Source: Nitrospira sp.
GTDB taxonomy: Bacteria > Nitrospirota > Nitrospiria > Nitrospirales > Nitrospiraceae
Reading direction: 5' to 3'
NCBI GenBank assembly: GCA_029194665.1
Contig: JARFXO010000002.1
Coordinates: 248,001-312,000 of the forward strand
Length of the DNA: 64,000 bases
Both the position numbers and the translations under genes were made by a program. Positions 34,422-43,077 of the stretch are shown in pieces (position 1 is the first letter of the stretch; every line of letters starts with the position of its first letter). Below the pieces are notes generated by a model. That model ran no database searches. It had not been told where the DNA came from and worked only from the letters and a program-made list of their open reading frames with translations.

Positions 34422-36875
34422 TTACAGCTCTGGGTGTCGAGAAGGAGTTGAGCAGAACCCAAGTTGTTGGCCGGTCCCCGGGGAGGGGATTGAGAACAAT
34501 GCCGTTGGTTGATCGGTGCCCTTCTTCAGCCAGAATCGCTCAAAAGCACTGAGAGCATTGGGCATCGCGTGGTTCATTTTTAAATCCGAACTTCCTCCGC
34601 AAACAGAGTGTGGTCCGCGAGGTGCAGAATTGCTCCCCCTCAGATAGTGAGCTGGAGGTCGCTCTAAGAACGAAATGCGTGGTGATCCAGTTCCTATTGG
34701 ATCCGCTACTTGGTAGTTGGATGTGTGGCAAACTTGACAGCTTGGTGCAATCGCGGCAGCGTGTTTTTCTTCTGCCTGATAAGGTCCAGGGACGGAAGTT
34801 CCAGGCGTACCAGAACTATGGCAACTAGCACAAGTTACACCATTAAGGCTAGTCGGTTGAGTCGAATAAACAGAGGGAGCAGGATTCGTTTGCTCGTTAT
34901 TCGTGTTTGTTGACGGATACCACCGTGTTGTTATGAGAGACTTGAGATCGGCAACGATTGGCTTCGTTGCTGCATTGTCAGGCACTGAAGCAAGCAGCTC
35001 ATTCATCCGCCGAAGGGGGCTGAGTAGCGCCTTGCGCGACAGAGAAGAATCGCTAGTAGAAAAATAGAAATTTGCCACGTCGAATGGGAGGAAGTAGGAG
35101 CCGAGGTTGGCATGGCCTGACCCAGTCGGATTCGTTGGGCTGTAATCATCAGGAAATTTCCCGCCATAATTGTCACCGCCGTGGCAGGCGACGCAAGTGC
35201 CTGGCATAAATTTCTCTCGCCGACCGTCAAGACTGACCGACAGCAGCAGCTTCCCTGAGGGCCCAAATGTATAAAACCGCACCCCTCTTGCTTCTGAATA
35301 GTCCATGGCTACACAGACAACCTTGCCGATTCCGCGGCGAGCATTATCGATCGCAAGGTTGATATCCGGTTGAGTTTCATCACCGATGCGCGTAGGAGCT
35401 CCGAGTGGATCGTTCACATTCTGGGGGCCTGGATAATTGCAGACATTGTAGGCCAATGTACCATCCTGAAGTTTAATGCCTTGCATGTCTCTCGTCAGAT
35501 TGAGATCCTGCTTATTAACGTAGATAGCTTTGAATTCTGGCTCTGCCGGATTTCCGTTGTGAAAGGGAGAGAGATTAACCGTCTTCTTCCATTGATCCAA
35601 CGTGAGTTGTTCACTGGTGGGAAAGCCATCCTCGTCGCAACCTTGTACAGCTCCAATCTTGTGATAGTAGGCACAGGCCCCTTTGCGGGTATCAATGCCC
35701 TTGTAGGTTAGAAACACATCATCGCCTGGTGCGAGGTCCATTTCTGGGAGTAGGGTTGTAGGTTTGGGAAGATCGGGGCGACTCTTATCTGCGCCGCCTA
35801 GCGCGACAGTCATTTTCGAAATAATGGGTCTGTTATTGGGTGTGGCCGGATCGGATGAGGCATCGATGATAATTGGGAGCGTAATTATATCTCCAGAAAC
35901 AGGGACGGTCAGATTCACGATCTTGTCAGGCGCCTGTTCGCAGCGCACGAGTAGTCGGGCATTGGGGAACCCTTCAAACTGACCCTGACTTCGAGTGATG
36001 AAAAAGTCTCCATAATGGTTCACAGGGACAACTTCACTCAAGGATTGGTTGGATGTGTTTAACAGTTCCACTGTTGCAGACCGTGGTCCCGTTAGCGAGT
36101 TTGGCTGAGTTGAGTTGGTAAAGAACTCGTTTCTAATACCACATAGCGACCCATCGGCAAGCGAGACGTGACCAGCAATACGAAGCGCACCACCAGGGAC
36201 AACAACTCTGACGTAGGATTCGGCACTGGGACTAGTCGGCAAAGAGTTCCGTGTCACTGAAAATGGGAATGTCCCCTGTATTCCTCCAGGGAGTGAATAG
36301 GTGGCACTGTATGAACCAAAGGGAAGATTTGGAATGAAAAACTCCCCCTTCAGATCCGTGGTGGCTGTAACGCTCGTGCTATTCCCTGCAACTGAAATTG
36401 ACACTCCTGGTAGGTATACATTGCGTGAGGTTGCGGTGCGATGATAGTACAAGGTGCCCCATGCGAATCCAGTGGTGGGGGGGATGTTCGTGGGAGGCGT
36501 AAAGTTGAAAGGTGTTTCTGATGCCACATCCGCAAAGGTTAAGGCTGCAGCGCGACTCTCAGTATAGCCACCCTTATCGTCCGAGACTAAGACATAGGCA
36601 AACTGCAGCCCCGATCCTCGCGGCACCACCCACGTGGTATTGGGGGCATCGACGTTATTGATCGTGCCTTCCGTCGCCGCCCAGCGGTAATGGAGTTGAT
36701 CGCGATCTGGATCAGTCGCTTCAACGGAGACCTGCACGGTTGTGCCGATTGGTGTGGGAGGATTGCCAGAAGAGGTGGGTGAGTTTTCGGAATTACCGGA
36801 GCCACAAGAAGTCATAACGAAAGCGGTAAGAAAAAGTCGCGTAACAGATTTGATACTTGCGCTCCCGTTCTTCAT
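34422..36875 (-). CDS. Triheme cytochrome lipoprotein with Ig-like and regulatory-type domains
   Basis: 817 residues, exported as a lipoprotein (lipobox TSC in FVMTSCGSG). An Ig/PKD-like segment follows (VQVSVEATDPDRDQLHYRW), then a carboxypeptidase-regulatory-like beta domain near 130-210 (LPGVSISVAGNSTSVTATTD; GEFFIPNLPFGSYSATY). Three haem sites lie in the C-terminal part: CVACH at 561, CASCH at 682, CQVCH at 713. It is the third gene of a unit with a PKD-repeat cytochrome and an autotransporter-like barrel, suggesting a surface-exposed redox or adhesion complex. The family is not recognised. Confidence 0.85.
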   Translation of the reverse strand: MKNGSASIKSVTRLFLTAFVMTSCGSGNSENSPTSSGNPPTPIGTTVQVSVEATDPDRDQLHYRWAATEGTINNVDAPNTTWVVPRGSGLQFAYVLVSDDKGGYTESRAAALTFADVASETPFNFTPPTNIPPTTGFAWGTLYYHRTATSRNVYLPGVSISVAGNSTSVTATTDLKGEFFIPNLPFGSYSATYSLPGGIQGTFPFSVTRNSLPTSPSAESYVRVVVPGGALRIAGHVSLADGSLCGIRNEFFTNSTQPNSLTGPRSATVELLNTSNQSLSEVVPVNHYGDFFITRSQGQFEGFPNARLLVRCEQAPDKIVNLTVPVSGDIITLPIIIDASSDPATPNNRPIISKMTVALGGADKSRPDLPKPTTLLPEMDLAPGDDVFLTYKGIDTRKGACAYYHKIGAVQGCDEDGFPTSEQLTLDQWKKTVNLSPFHNGNPAEPEFKAIYVNKQDLNLTRDMQGIKLQDGTLAYNVCNYPGPQNVNDPLGAPTRIGDETQPDINLAIDNARRGIGKVVCVAMDYSEARGVRFYTFGPSGKLLLSVSLDGRREKFMPGTCVACHGGDNYGGKFPDDYSPTNPTGSGHANLGSYFLPFDVANFYFSTSDSSLSRKALLSPLRRMNELLASVPDNAATKPIVADLKSLITTRWYPSTNTNNEQTNPAPSVYSTQPTSLNGVTCASCHSSGTPGTSVPGPYQAEEKHAAAIAPSCQVCHTSNYQVADPIGTGSPRISFLERPPAHYLRGSNSAPRGPHSVCGGSSDLKMNHAMPNALSAFERFWLKKGTDQPTALFSIPSPGTGQQLGFCSTPSRHPEL

Positions 36876-36951
36876 TGATTTCTCCCCTCCAACAAACTTT
36901 GTAAACCACAGTTAGGCCGAAAGACCGATGCTCACTCCCAGCGGAGATAGA

Positions 36952-39135
36952 TTAAGGACAATTTGGGAGCTTTGAATTCAGAAATTGTCGCAGCGCGCTG
37001 ATTTGGCTTGTTAAGCCGGGATCAGTTAAGGTTGTCTTCCCACCTGTATGGTTAAGATCAATTACTCGGTTCTTGATCCTTCGTTCATCATAGTCCGTCT
37101 TGCTAAGGTCATGGCCCGATGCATTATTGCCCGGGCCGTGACAAGCCGTGCACTTGGGCCCTGTGTTACCTAGAAATGTTTTTGCGGGCATGCCTTCCAA
37201 CCCAGACTCATTAAAAATTGTTTCGCCAGTGCGATTGGGCTCGGGCGTAAACTGTATTTTTTTCGTGTCGGTTGACCCGAAGTTATCCGTGACGACCAAC
37301 GTCACTTTATACTCGTGCGGTTTATCAGCCTTGAATGAGGTCGTAGAAGAATCAGTTCTGGCTAAGACAGAATTGCTCCCATCCGGTCGTGTGAGTGTCC
37401 ATGAGTAAGAAGCCACAGTGCCGTCAGAGTCTTCGCTTGATGTTCCCCTCAGCTCGACAGTGCTGCAAACATTCGGTGGATCGGGTGATACCTTAATCCT
37501 TGCAGTCGGTTTATTATTGGCCGTGATTGTTGTAGTAGCAGAACTGATCGTGTTTGGCGTGGTGGAGGTGTCTCTCACGGTCAGCTTGACGATATAGTTC
37601 CCCGACTTATCCGTCGTGAATTCGTTACTTTGGTTAGTGCTGTCAGGCGACGGATCTTTAAGAACCGAATGGCTTCCACTGGGCTTACTAGTGAGTTCCC
37701 AGGTATATCGAAGCGCTGCGTCGGTGCTGCTGGGCGACAACGATACTTTCACTGTAGTAGGCACTCCAGGTTTTGATGGATCTGGGTCGATTGCGATCGT
37801 GCGGCCTTCTTTTACAGTGATGTTAAAGGGTCGGACGCTCTTATTCTTTGCCGGCGATTGATCAGTTACTTCAAGTTCAAGACTGTAGGTTGTGCCACCG
37901 GGTTCTGCGGTATCAGCCTTGAATGTAGCCATCTCATCCGTAGGGTTGTTGAGCACGGCTCCAGTTGAAGGATTGGTAATCCTCCAGCGATAGTCCAGAG
38001 GTTTAACGCCGCTGCCACCCCCATCCAATTGAATAGGCGTGTTCACTGGAATTGTTGCTGTGTCGCAAGGGTCCAATGTGCAGGTGAATAAGGAGGTGGG
38101 AGGGTTAGTCAAAAGTGAGGCTTTGATCGCTGCCAATGGACCAAGAATTATTGAGACTGTATCGCTATGAAAATTTGGCTGAGGCCCAGGGTGGTTGGTT
38201 TCTGTTACCGTGAGTTGAGCCACATAAGTTGCTGCAACGTTCATTGATGGCGAAAAAGAACTTTTAGGCTTATCCGGATTGCGCAAGGCTGGAGTGCCAG
38301 TATTTGGGGAATTGAACGTCCATGCATAAGCTAATTCGCCACCTGATGGGTTCGTATGGCTATGACTGCCATCGAGAAAGATAGTTTCCGTATTGAGCGG
38401 AAAATACAACACAGAAGATGTCGTGCTTGCCACTGCAGTCGGGGAGGGCTTGTTTGAGGCGGTGACTATCATAGCAGCAGGCGTGCTGTCGTTGGTGCCA
38501 TCGTTGACTACTAATCTGATCTCGTAGGTTCCGTCCACGTCAGGGGTAAATGAAGGCGCGACAGTCGTATGGTCCAAAAGCGCTGCCTTGCTACCGCCCG
38601 GCACACCAGAGAAGCTCCAATTGAAGGTTAATGAGTTATTGTCGGGATCGCGGCTTCCGCTTCCATTCAACACCACGGGTAGTCCAACAAATGCAGATCG
38701 TTCCGCCCCCGCGTTTGCGACGGGAGGAGGGTTCGTTCCGGACGCGATGACAAGCACGGCAGCCGGTGCGCTTACCAAGCTCGCGTTTTGCGCATCACTG
38801 ACGATGAGCGTGGCTTCGTATGTCCCCTCGACATCGACGGTCAAGGTCGGATTGACGATGTTTGGGTCGCTCAAGGTCGCTTTGCTGTTTGCCGGTTTTT
38901 CCAGTGTCCAGGAGTAGGTCAGGCCTGTCTGATTGGCATTGGTGCTCTTGCTGCCGTCGAGTCTGACAAAGGTGCCAATGTAGACACTCTGATGCGGCTC
39001 CGCGTGTGCGACGACGATAGGTGTGGTGCTTGACGATGTCGTGACCGGCGGCTGATTTTCGCCGACGCCGCAGGCAGACAGGATCATGAAACAGATGAAG
39101 AGACAGGTAGGGAGGGTCGAATGGGTAACGCTCAT
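36952..39135 (-). CDS. PKD-repeat lipoprotein with C-terminal cytochrome c domain
   Basis: 727 residues with lipobox SAC (ICFMILSACGVG). At least five PKD/Ig-like repeats follow, each with a pattern like VVLNGSGSRDPDNNSLTFNW and a closing DGTYEIRLVVNDGTND. The last ~90 residues carry a single haem motif, CTACH at 662 (KCTACHGPGNNASGHDLSK), with a downstream methionine-poor segment, so the sixth ligand is uncertain. It should be anchored to the outer membrane with the repeats projecting outward. It lies 44 bp after the autotransporter-like gene and 76 bp before the triheme gene. Confidence 0.88.
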   Translation of the reverse strand: MSVTHSTLPTCLFICFMILSACGVGENQPPVTTSSSTTPIVVAHAEPHQSVYIGTFVRLDGSKSTNANQTGLTYSWTLEKPANSKATLSDPNIVNPTLTVDVEGTYEATLIVSDAQNASLVSAPAAVLVIASGTNPPPVANAGAERSAFVGLPVVLNGSGSRDPDNNSLTFNWSFSGVPGGSKAALLDHTTVAPSFTPDVDGTYEIRLVVNDGTNDSTPAAMIVTASNKPSPTAVASTTSSVLYFPLNTETIFLDGSHSHTNPSGGELAYAWTFNSPNTGTPALRNPDKPKSSFSPSMNVAATYVAQLTVTETNHPGPQPNFHSDTVSIILGPLAAIKASLLTNPPTSLFTCTLDPCDTATIPVNTPIQLDGGGSGVKPLDYRWRITNPSTGAVLNNPTDEMATFKADTAEPGGTTYSLELEVTDQSPAKNKSVRPFNITVKEGRTIAIDPDPSKPGVPTTVKVSLSPSSTDAALRYTWELTSKPSGSHSVLKDPSPDSTNQSNEFTTDKSGNYIVKLTVRDTSTTPNTISSATTTITANNKPTARIKVSPDPPNVCSTVELRGTSSEDSDGTVASYSWTLTRPDGSNSVLARTDSSTTSFKADKPHEYKVTLVVTDNFGSTDTKKIQFTPEPNRTGETIFNESGLEGMPAKTFLGNTGPKCTACHGPGNNASGHDLSKTDYDERRIKNRVIDLNHTGGKTTLTDPGLTSQISALRQFLNSKLPNCP

Positions 39136-39179
39136 GGCGGCACCCCTTTCTGTGGAATGCGTGTTACACGCCTTCGTCG

Positions 39180-40541
39180 TTACAGTTCGATCCGCACCCC
39201 AAACGTGCCGATGTAGTTGTCGAACTGGCCGTTACCCACCATGGCCCGGAAATTGACAAACGGCTGCCAGCCATTGCGCAGCACGGCGACCAGTCCGGTT
39301 CCCACATAGCCGTAGTTGCGAACGGGCACGTCGTTCTGAAACGCGAATCTGGTCGGCGTGGCGCGAAGATCTTCCGTGAATTGCACGTCGATCAACCGTT
39401 GGGAATTGGCGAATTCATGAAAGTAGTCGGCGTTGACTTGGTGAACGAGAACGCCGAACGGTACGGAATAAATTGTCGATCCTTGAATGCCCACGGTGCT
39501 CTGCAATGAGTGGATCAGCTGGTCGTTGTACTGGAGGCCGATTCCGCCCCCGCCGGTTTCGGCATAGGCGCCGATATGGGTCTGGCTGTAGTTGACGCCG
39601 ACTCGCGGGCCAACGACAAATCGGCCGATCGGATGGTCATATCCCGCCAGCGCACCGAGGTTCAGGACGTTGCTGTTGGAATCACTCGCTGCGATGGAGT
39701 TGACGAAGCGATCGGCGCCGACAGCCACGGAGCTCACTTGCGCGGTCGCCAGTCGATCTATCGAATAATCGTTGCGGGTGTAGCCGGCTGTACCTTGAAT
39801 GAATGTCCGGTCGGTGGGGATCAGTTGGACGAATCCCAAGACCCCGTAAGAATTCGTGTTGAACGTCCCGCCCCCTTGGAAGTCTCCATCGGTATTGGAA
39901 AAACTCCCGACGAGCCCGCTCACAAGCTTCTTGCTGAACCGGTAATCCAGTCCGGCGGAGAAACCCAGGATCCGAGATTTGAATCCGTCTTGAAAGGTGG
40001 TGACATCCCGATTCAGTGACTCGGCCAGTCCCGAGGCAAACAGGCCAAGCCCATTCCATCGGCCAGGACTGCCGGTCATGAAGCTTAGCGGCGACCCTGC
40101 ATTCGCGTTCGTGGCCGCATAGAACGGGGAGGCGATGCTGACGTCGCGCAGGGTGCCGAGCGACATCAGGCCCAATGGATTGAACAACATGGCGGTTGGT
40201 CGGCCGGTGCCGTCCTTCCCTTCCTGTTTCAAATCCTCAAACCGGCCAAACAACGTCCGGTTCAAGATCGAAGCGGGAGCCCCTTGGACTGATGCCGCAC
40301 CACCACCCGTCGAAACGACGCCAGTTGTCTGCGGTACATCGCAGAGGGCTGCCAGGTCTGGACCAAGCCCCGTCAGATTGGGTGTGGGAAATCCTCCCGT
40401 ACCGAGGCCGGCACAGTTGTTGGCGAGCAGGGCATCGACTTGTTGATTGAGGACCTGCGCGGATGCCTCTGACGGGGAAACCATCGCGATCAGAAAGAGC
40501 CCGAGCAACGCCTTCTTGCCGGTCGACAAGGAGTTCTTTAT
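39180..40541 (-). CDS. Autotransporter-like outer-membrane beta-barrel protein (1)
   Basis: About 453 residues with a signal peptide (STGKKALLGLFLIAMVSPSEASA) and a C-terminal ~290-residue beta-barrel: RWNGLGLFASGLAESLNRDV, FSAGLDYRFSKKLVSGLVG, FIQGTAGYTRNDYS and the closing GTFGVRIEL. The N-terminal region (VDALLANNCAGLG) is short, so there is no large passenger. It is paralogous to 41393-42787. Alignment with that paralogue puts the start at an ATA codon (40541) just after GAGGAGCCACAGG, where the paralogue has ATG. Other options are TTG 40529 or an upstream ATG at 40631. First gene of the unit with the two cytochrome lipoproteins. Confidence 0.85.
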   Translation of the reverse strand: MKNSLSTGKKALLGLFLIAMVSPSEASAQVLNQQVDALLANNCAGLGTGGFPTPNLTGLGPDLAALCDVPQTTGVVSTGGGAASVQGAPASILNRTLFGRFEDLKQEGKDGTGRPTAMLFNPLGLMSLGTLRDVSIASPFYAATNANAGSPLSFMTGSPGRWNGLGLFASGLAESLNRDVTTFQDGFKSRILGFSAGLDYRFSKKLVSGLVGSFSNTDGDFQGGGTFNTNSYGVLGFVQLIPTDRTFIQGTAGYTRNDYSIDRLATAQVSSVAVGADRFVNSIAASDSNSNVLNLGALAGYDHPIGRFVVGPRVGVNYSQTHIGAYAETGGGGIGLQYNDQLIHSLQSTVGIQGSTIYSVPFGVLVHQVNADYFHEFANSQRLIDVQFTEDLRATPTRFAFQNDVPVRNYGYVGTGLVAVLRNGWQPFVNFRAMVGNGQFDNYIGTFGVRIEL

Positions 40542-40758
40542 CCTGTGGCTCCTCGACGAGTCTCTGACCTGGGACAGGCTGTTCAGGGAATGAGTGGAGT
40601 GAGCTTGCCCAAGCACCATAGGCATCACCATTGAGGGCGAGGACTTTACAAGTTCAGTCCTGCTAGGCCAATCACCAGTGAGGATGAGTCCATTCGGATC
40701 TATGAATAAGGTCTCATGGCCCTACTCACCATTTCGCATGGGCCTAAATGCGGCTTCC

Positions 40759-41340
40759 CAGGCTAACGTGTCACCACCCTGTCGCTAACCATCTCAATTA
40801 CCCATGTAGCATGCTAAGCAAGAGCGATGCTTAGTGGTGCGGTTAAGGTTGCGAGGACTCATCACTCGGTTTCTTGGGTTTCAGCACTACTGCGCAGGAC
40901 GAACGGAAGACGGAACACGAGATCCTGATCAGCTAGTATCTAAATAGATTCACGTTATGTATCTAAACCGATACGCTCTGCCCCGTCTCTGGACGATGAA
41001 ACCTTTGCCAAGTAGAAGTTCCGCCTGGGCCGACTACCTATCTCCGATGTAATGGCCAGATCGCGTGGGTCAGAGGAATTAGAGAGAGGACGATTTGACG
41101 GCTTGATTTCTCTACGTAGAGACCGTAGCCTTGGCTCACATGCTTCCGCCGCAGGCCACGTTCATGTTTTGCACACGACCTCGCTCTTCTGCAGTGATCT
41201 GCAGCAAGAACTGCCGTTTTCCCGACAGCTGATTACGGGCCCTGCAGGGCGACCTCGGAACATGGAAACCACGTGTAAAACCATTCCTTTCTCATGCTTC
41301 ATAGCGGCAGCTCTCATGGCCGTGCTCTCGGCCTGTATCG
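40759..41340. repeat. Duplicated leader region, copy 1
   Basis: Matches 44910-45510 over nearly 600 bp, most strongly from about 41040 onward (GGCTTGATTTCTCTACGTAG and following). It comprises upstream sequence and the lipoprotein signal of the genes at 41262 and 45423. Here the downstream gene is truncated. Conservation of non-coding parts suggests a recent segmental duplication or a shared leader. Confidence 0.9.
40936..40974 (+). promoter_or_regulatory. Tandem dyad operator candidates, copy 1
   Basis: Two short inverted repeats, ATCTAAATAGAT (40938-40949) and GTATCTAAACCGATAC (40959-40974), with centres 23 bp apart. Both begin GTATCTAAA and both are conserved in the second leader copy at 45091-45129 although the surrounding bases have diverged. 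This pattern fits binding of a dimeric regulator. Confidence 0.45.
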
Positions 41341-41351
41341 CAGGTGGCTGA
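41262..41351 (+). pseudogene. Truncated lipoprotein gene (signal peptide only)
   Basis: Encodes METTCKTIPFSCFIAAALMA, VLSAC and three more residues before a stop: 29 residues in all. It parallels the start of the caspase-like lipoprotein at 45423 (METTWKNIPSSCHKAATLMV, VLSAC) including its leader. The body of the protein is lost. A tiny lipopeptide could still be made. Confidence 0.65.
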
Positions 41352-41392
41352 ACTAGCCATTCACCTAATTACTGCCTATTCATCAGCGGCGC

Positions 41393-42787
41393 CTATAACG
41401 CTCGCCGCAACCCAAATGTGCCGGCGTAATTGTTGAACTGTTCGTTTCCGACCATCGCTCGGAAATTTCCGAACAATTGCCACCCATTCGGCAAGACCAT
41501 GACGAGGCCGGTGCCGAGATTAAAATAGTTTCGAACGGGCACATCGGTTTGGAATGTGAACTTGGTCGGAGCCCCGGGAAAGCCCATAGTCCCTCGCAAG
41601 TCCTGCGCGAATTGAACATTAATGAAGCGCTGGTTGTTGGCAAACTCATGGATGTAGTCCGCATTAAACTGTGGAACCAGAACAGCGAAACTGGTACTGA
41701 AAGCAGCTGATCCCTGGACCCCGAGGACACTCTGCAGAGAGTTGATCCATTGATCGTTGTACTTGAGTTCGATTCCTGTGCTGCCGTTTTCGGTGTAGCC
41801 GCCAATGTGGGTATTGCTGTAGGTCACCCCCGCGCGTGGACCAATGGTGAATCGGCCAATCGGATGGTCGTACCCAGTCAAGAGTCCGAGGGTGAGGAGG
41901 TTGCCATTGGAGTTGCTTGACGCATCGCCAGCGACACAATTCATGCTTGTAGGGCTACATGGGTCCGTGCCGATTCTGGCCGTGGCCAGTCGAGAGATCA
42001 GATAATTATTTCGTGTATAACCACCGCTCACCTGCATGAACGTCCGGTCCGTCGGCAGATAGGAGGCGAACAAGAGGCCCCCATAGGAATTCGTGCTGAA
42101 ATTACCGCCGCTGCTGAAGTTTCCATCGCTGTTGGAATAGCTGAAGGCCAGCCCGGCAACGAGTTTTCTGCTGAACCGATAGTCTGCTCCGCCTGAGAAG
42201 CCAAAGATTGTGGATTTAAACCCATCCTGAAAGGTCGTAATGTCACGGTTGAGGGATTCGACCAGGCCGCTGGCAAACAATCCTAACCCATTCCAACGCC
42301 TCTGGCTGCTACTGGTGAATGTCGCAGCTGACCCACCGTCGGCTGTCGTGGCAGCATAAAACGGAGATGACAGGGATGAGGTGCCTGCAGATCCGGACAA
42401 TAGCGAGCCAAAGGGGTTGAGCCTCATGGAGGAGGATCGTGTCTGTGTTTGGCCTTCCTCTTCGTCAGTCTCATCCAACCGTTGGAGCAGCAATCTGTTC
42501 AAAATCGATGCAGCAGAGCCCTGGAAAGAAGCAGCTCCACCGCCGCCTGTAATAGCGCCCTCGGACGCGCCGACTTGATTGTCGCAGATCTTTGCCAGGT
42601 TTCTCCCGAGCTCAGTCGTAATCGGATTCCCATTCCCATCCAAGGGAAGACCAAGACCGGCGCATTTCGCATCGAGCAGAGAATTGACCTTGTCGTTGAG
42701 GACCTGTGCCGGTGCTTTGGATGGAAGAATCGCGATCAGGAGAAGTACGAGACACCCATTCTTGCCAATCGACAAGGTGTTCTTCAT
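41393..42787 (-). CDS. Autotransporter-like outer-membrane beta-barrel protein (2)
   Basis: 464 residues from ATG 42787, with GAGGAGGT about seven bases upstream. Signal peptide MKNTLSIGKNGCLVLLLIA to APA. The barrel repeats the features of the paralogue at 39180: RWNGLGLFASGLVESLNRDI, FSGGADYRFSRKLVAGLAFS, FMQVSGGYTRNNYLISRL and closing GTFGLRRAL. A DPCSPTSMNCVAGD insertion between strands has a possible disulphide. The N-terminal region is short, so function is likely as an outer-membrane barrel rather than a secretor of a large passenger. It is not in the cytochrome unit; the dispersed repeat lies just upstream. Confidence 0.88.
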   Translation of the reverse strand: MKNTLSIGKNGCLVLLLIAILPSKAPAQVLNDKVNSLLDAKCAGLGLPLDGNGNPITTELGRNLAKICDNQVGASEGAITGGGGAASFQGSAASILNRLLLQRLDETDEEEGQTQTRSSSMRLNPFGSLLSGSAGTSSLSSPFYAATTADGGSAATFTSSSQRRWNGLGLFASGLVESLNRDITTFQDGFKSTIFGFSGGADYRFSRKLVAGLAFSYSNSDGNFSSGGNFSTNSYGGLLFASYLPTDRTFMQVSGGYTRNNYLISRLATARIGTDPCSPTSMNCVAGDASSNSNGNLLTLGLLTGYDHPIGRFTIGPRAGVTYSNTHIGGYTENGSTGIELKYNDQWINSLQSVLGVQGSAAFSTSFAVLVPQFNADYIHEFANNQRFINVQFAQDLRGTMGFPGAPTKFTFQTDVPVRNYFNLGTGLVMVLPNGWQLFGNFRAMVGNEQFNNYAGTFGLRRAL

Positions 42788-42877
42788 TGTCATACCTCCT
42801 CGGCAAGTGTGTGATGTGGGCCTGGCTATTCACTGTCTAGCTGGAATGAGTTCGGCGAAGCACCATAGTCATCTCTA

Positions 42878-43013
42878 ACAGGCTGCGGAAAAACCCTCCG
42901 TTCCTCCTTCGAGAGCCTCAGGACGAACGGAGCGGGCATTGAATTTACTCAGGTTTTCCGTTCGTGCTGAGCCGGTCGAAGCACACAAATCGAGTTTTTC
43001 CGCAGCCTGCTAA
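42878..43013. repeat. Dispersed palindromic repeat, copy 2
   Basis: Inverted relative to 31294-31447. Ends are ACAGGCTGCGGAAAAACC and TTTTTCCGCAGCCTGCTAAG; the interior has CTTCGAGAGCCTCAGGACGA and CGTTCGTGCTGAGCCGGTCG. It fills most of the 284-bp gap between the PLAT gene and the second autotransporter-like gene and could form a long stem acting as a bidirectional terminator. Confidence 0.8.
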
Positions 43014-43077
43014 GTGTCTCTCCTTGATGGGGGCGAAAACTATACCTAGCGCCAGATTGACCTCTACCACAAACCTG

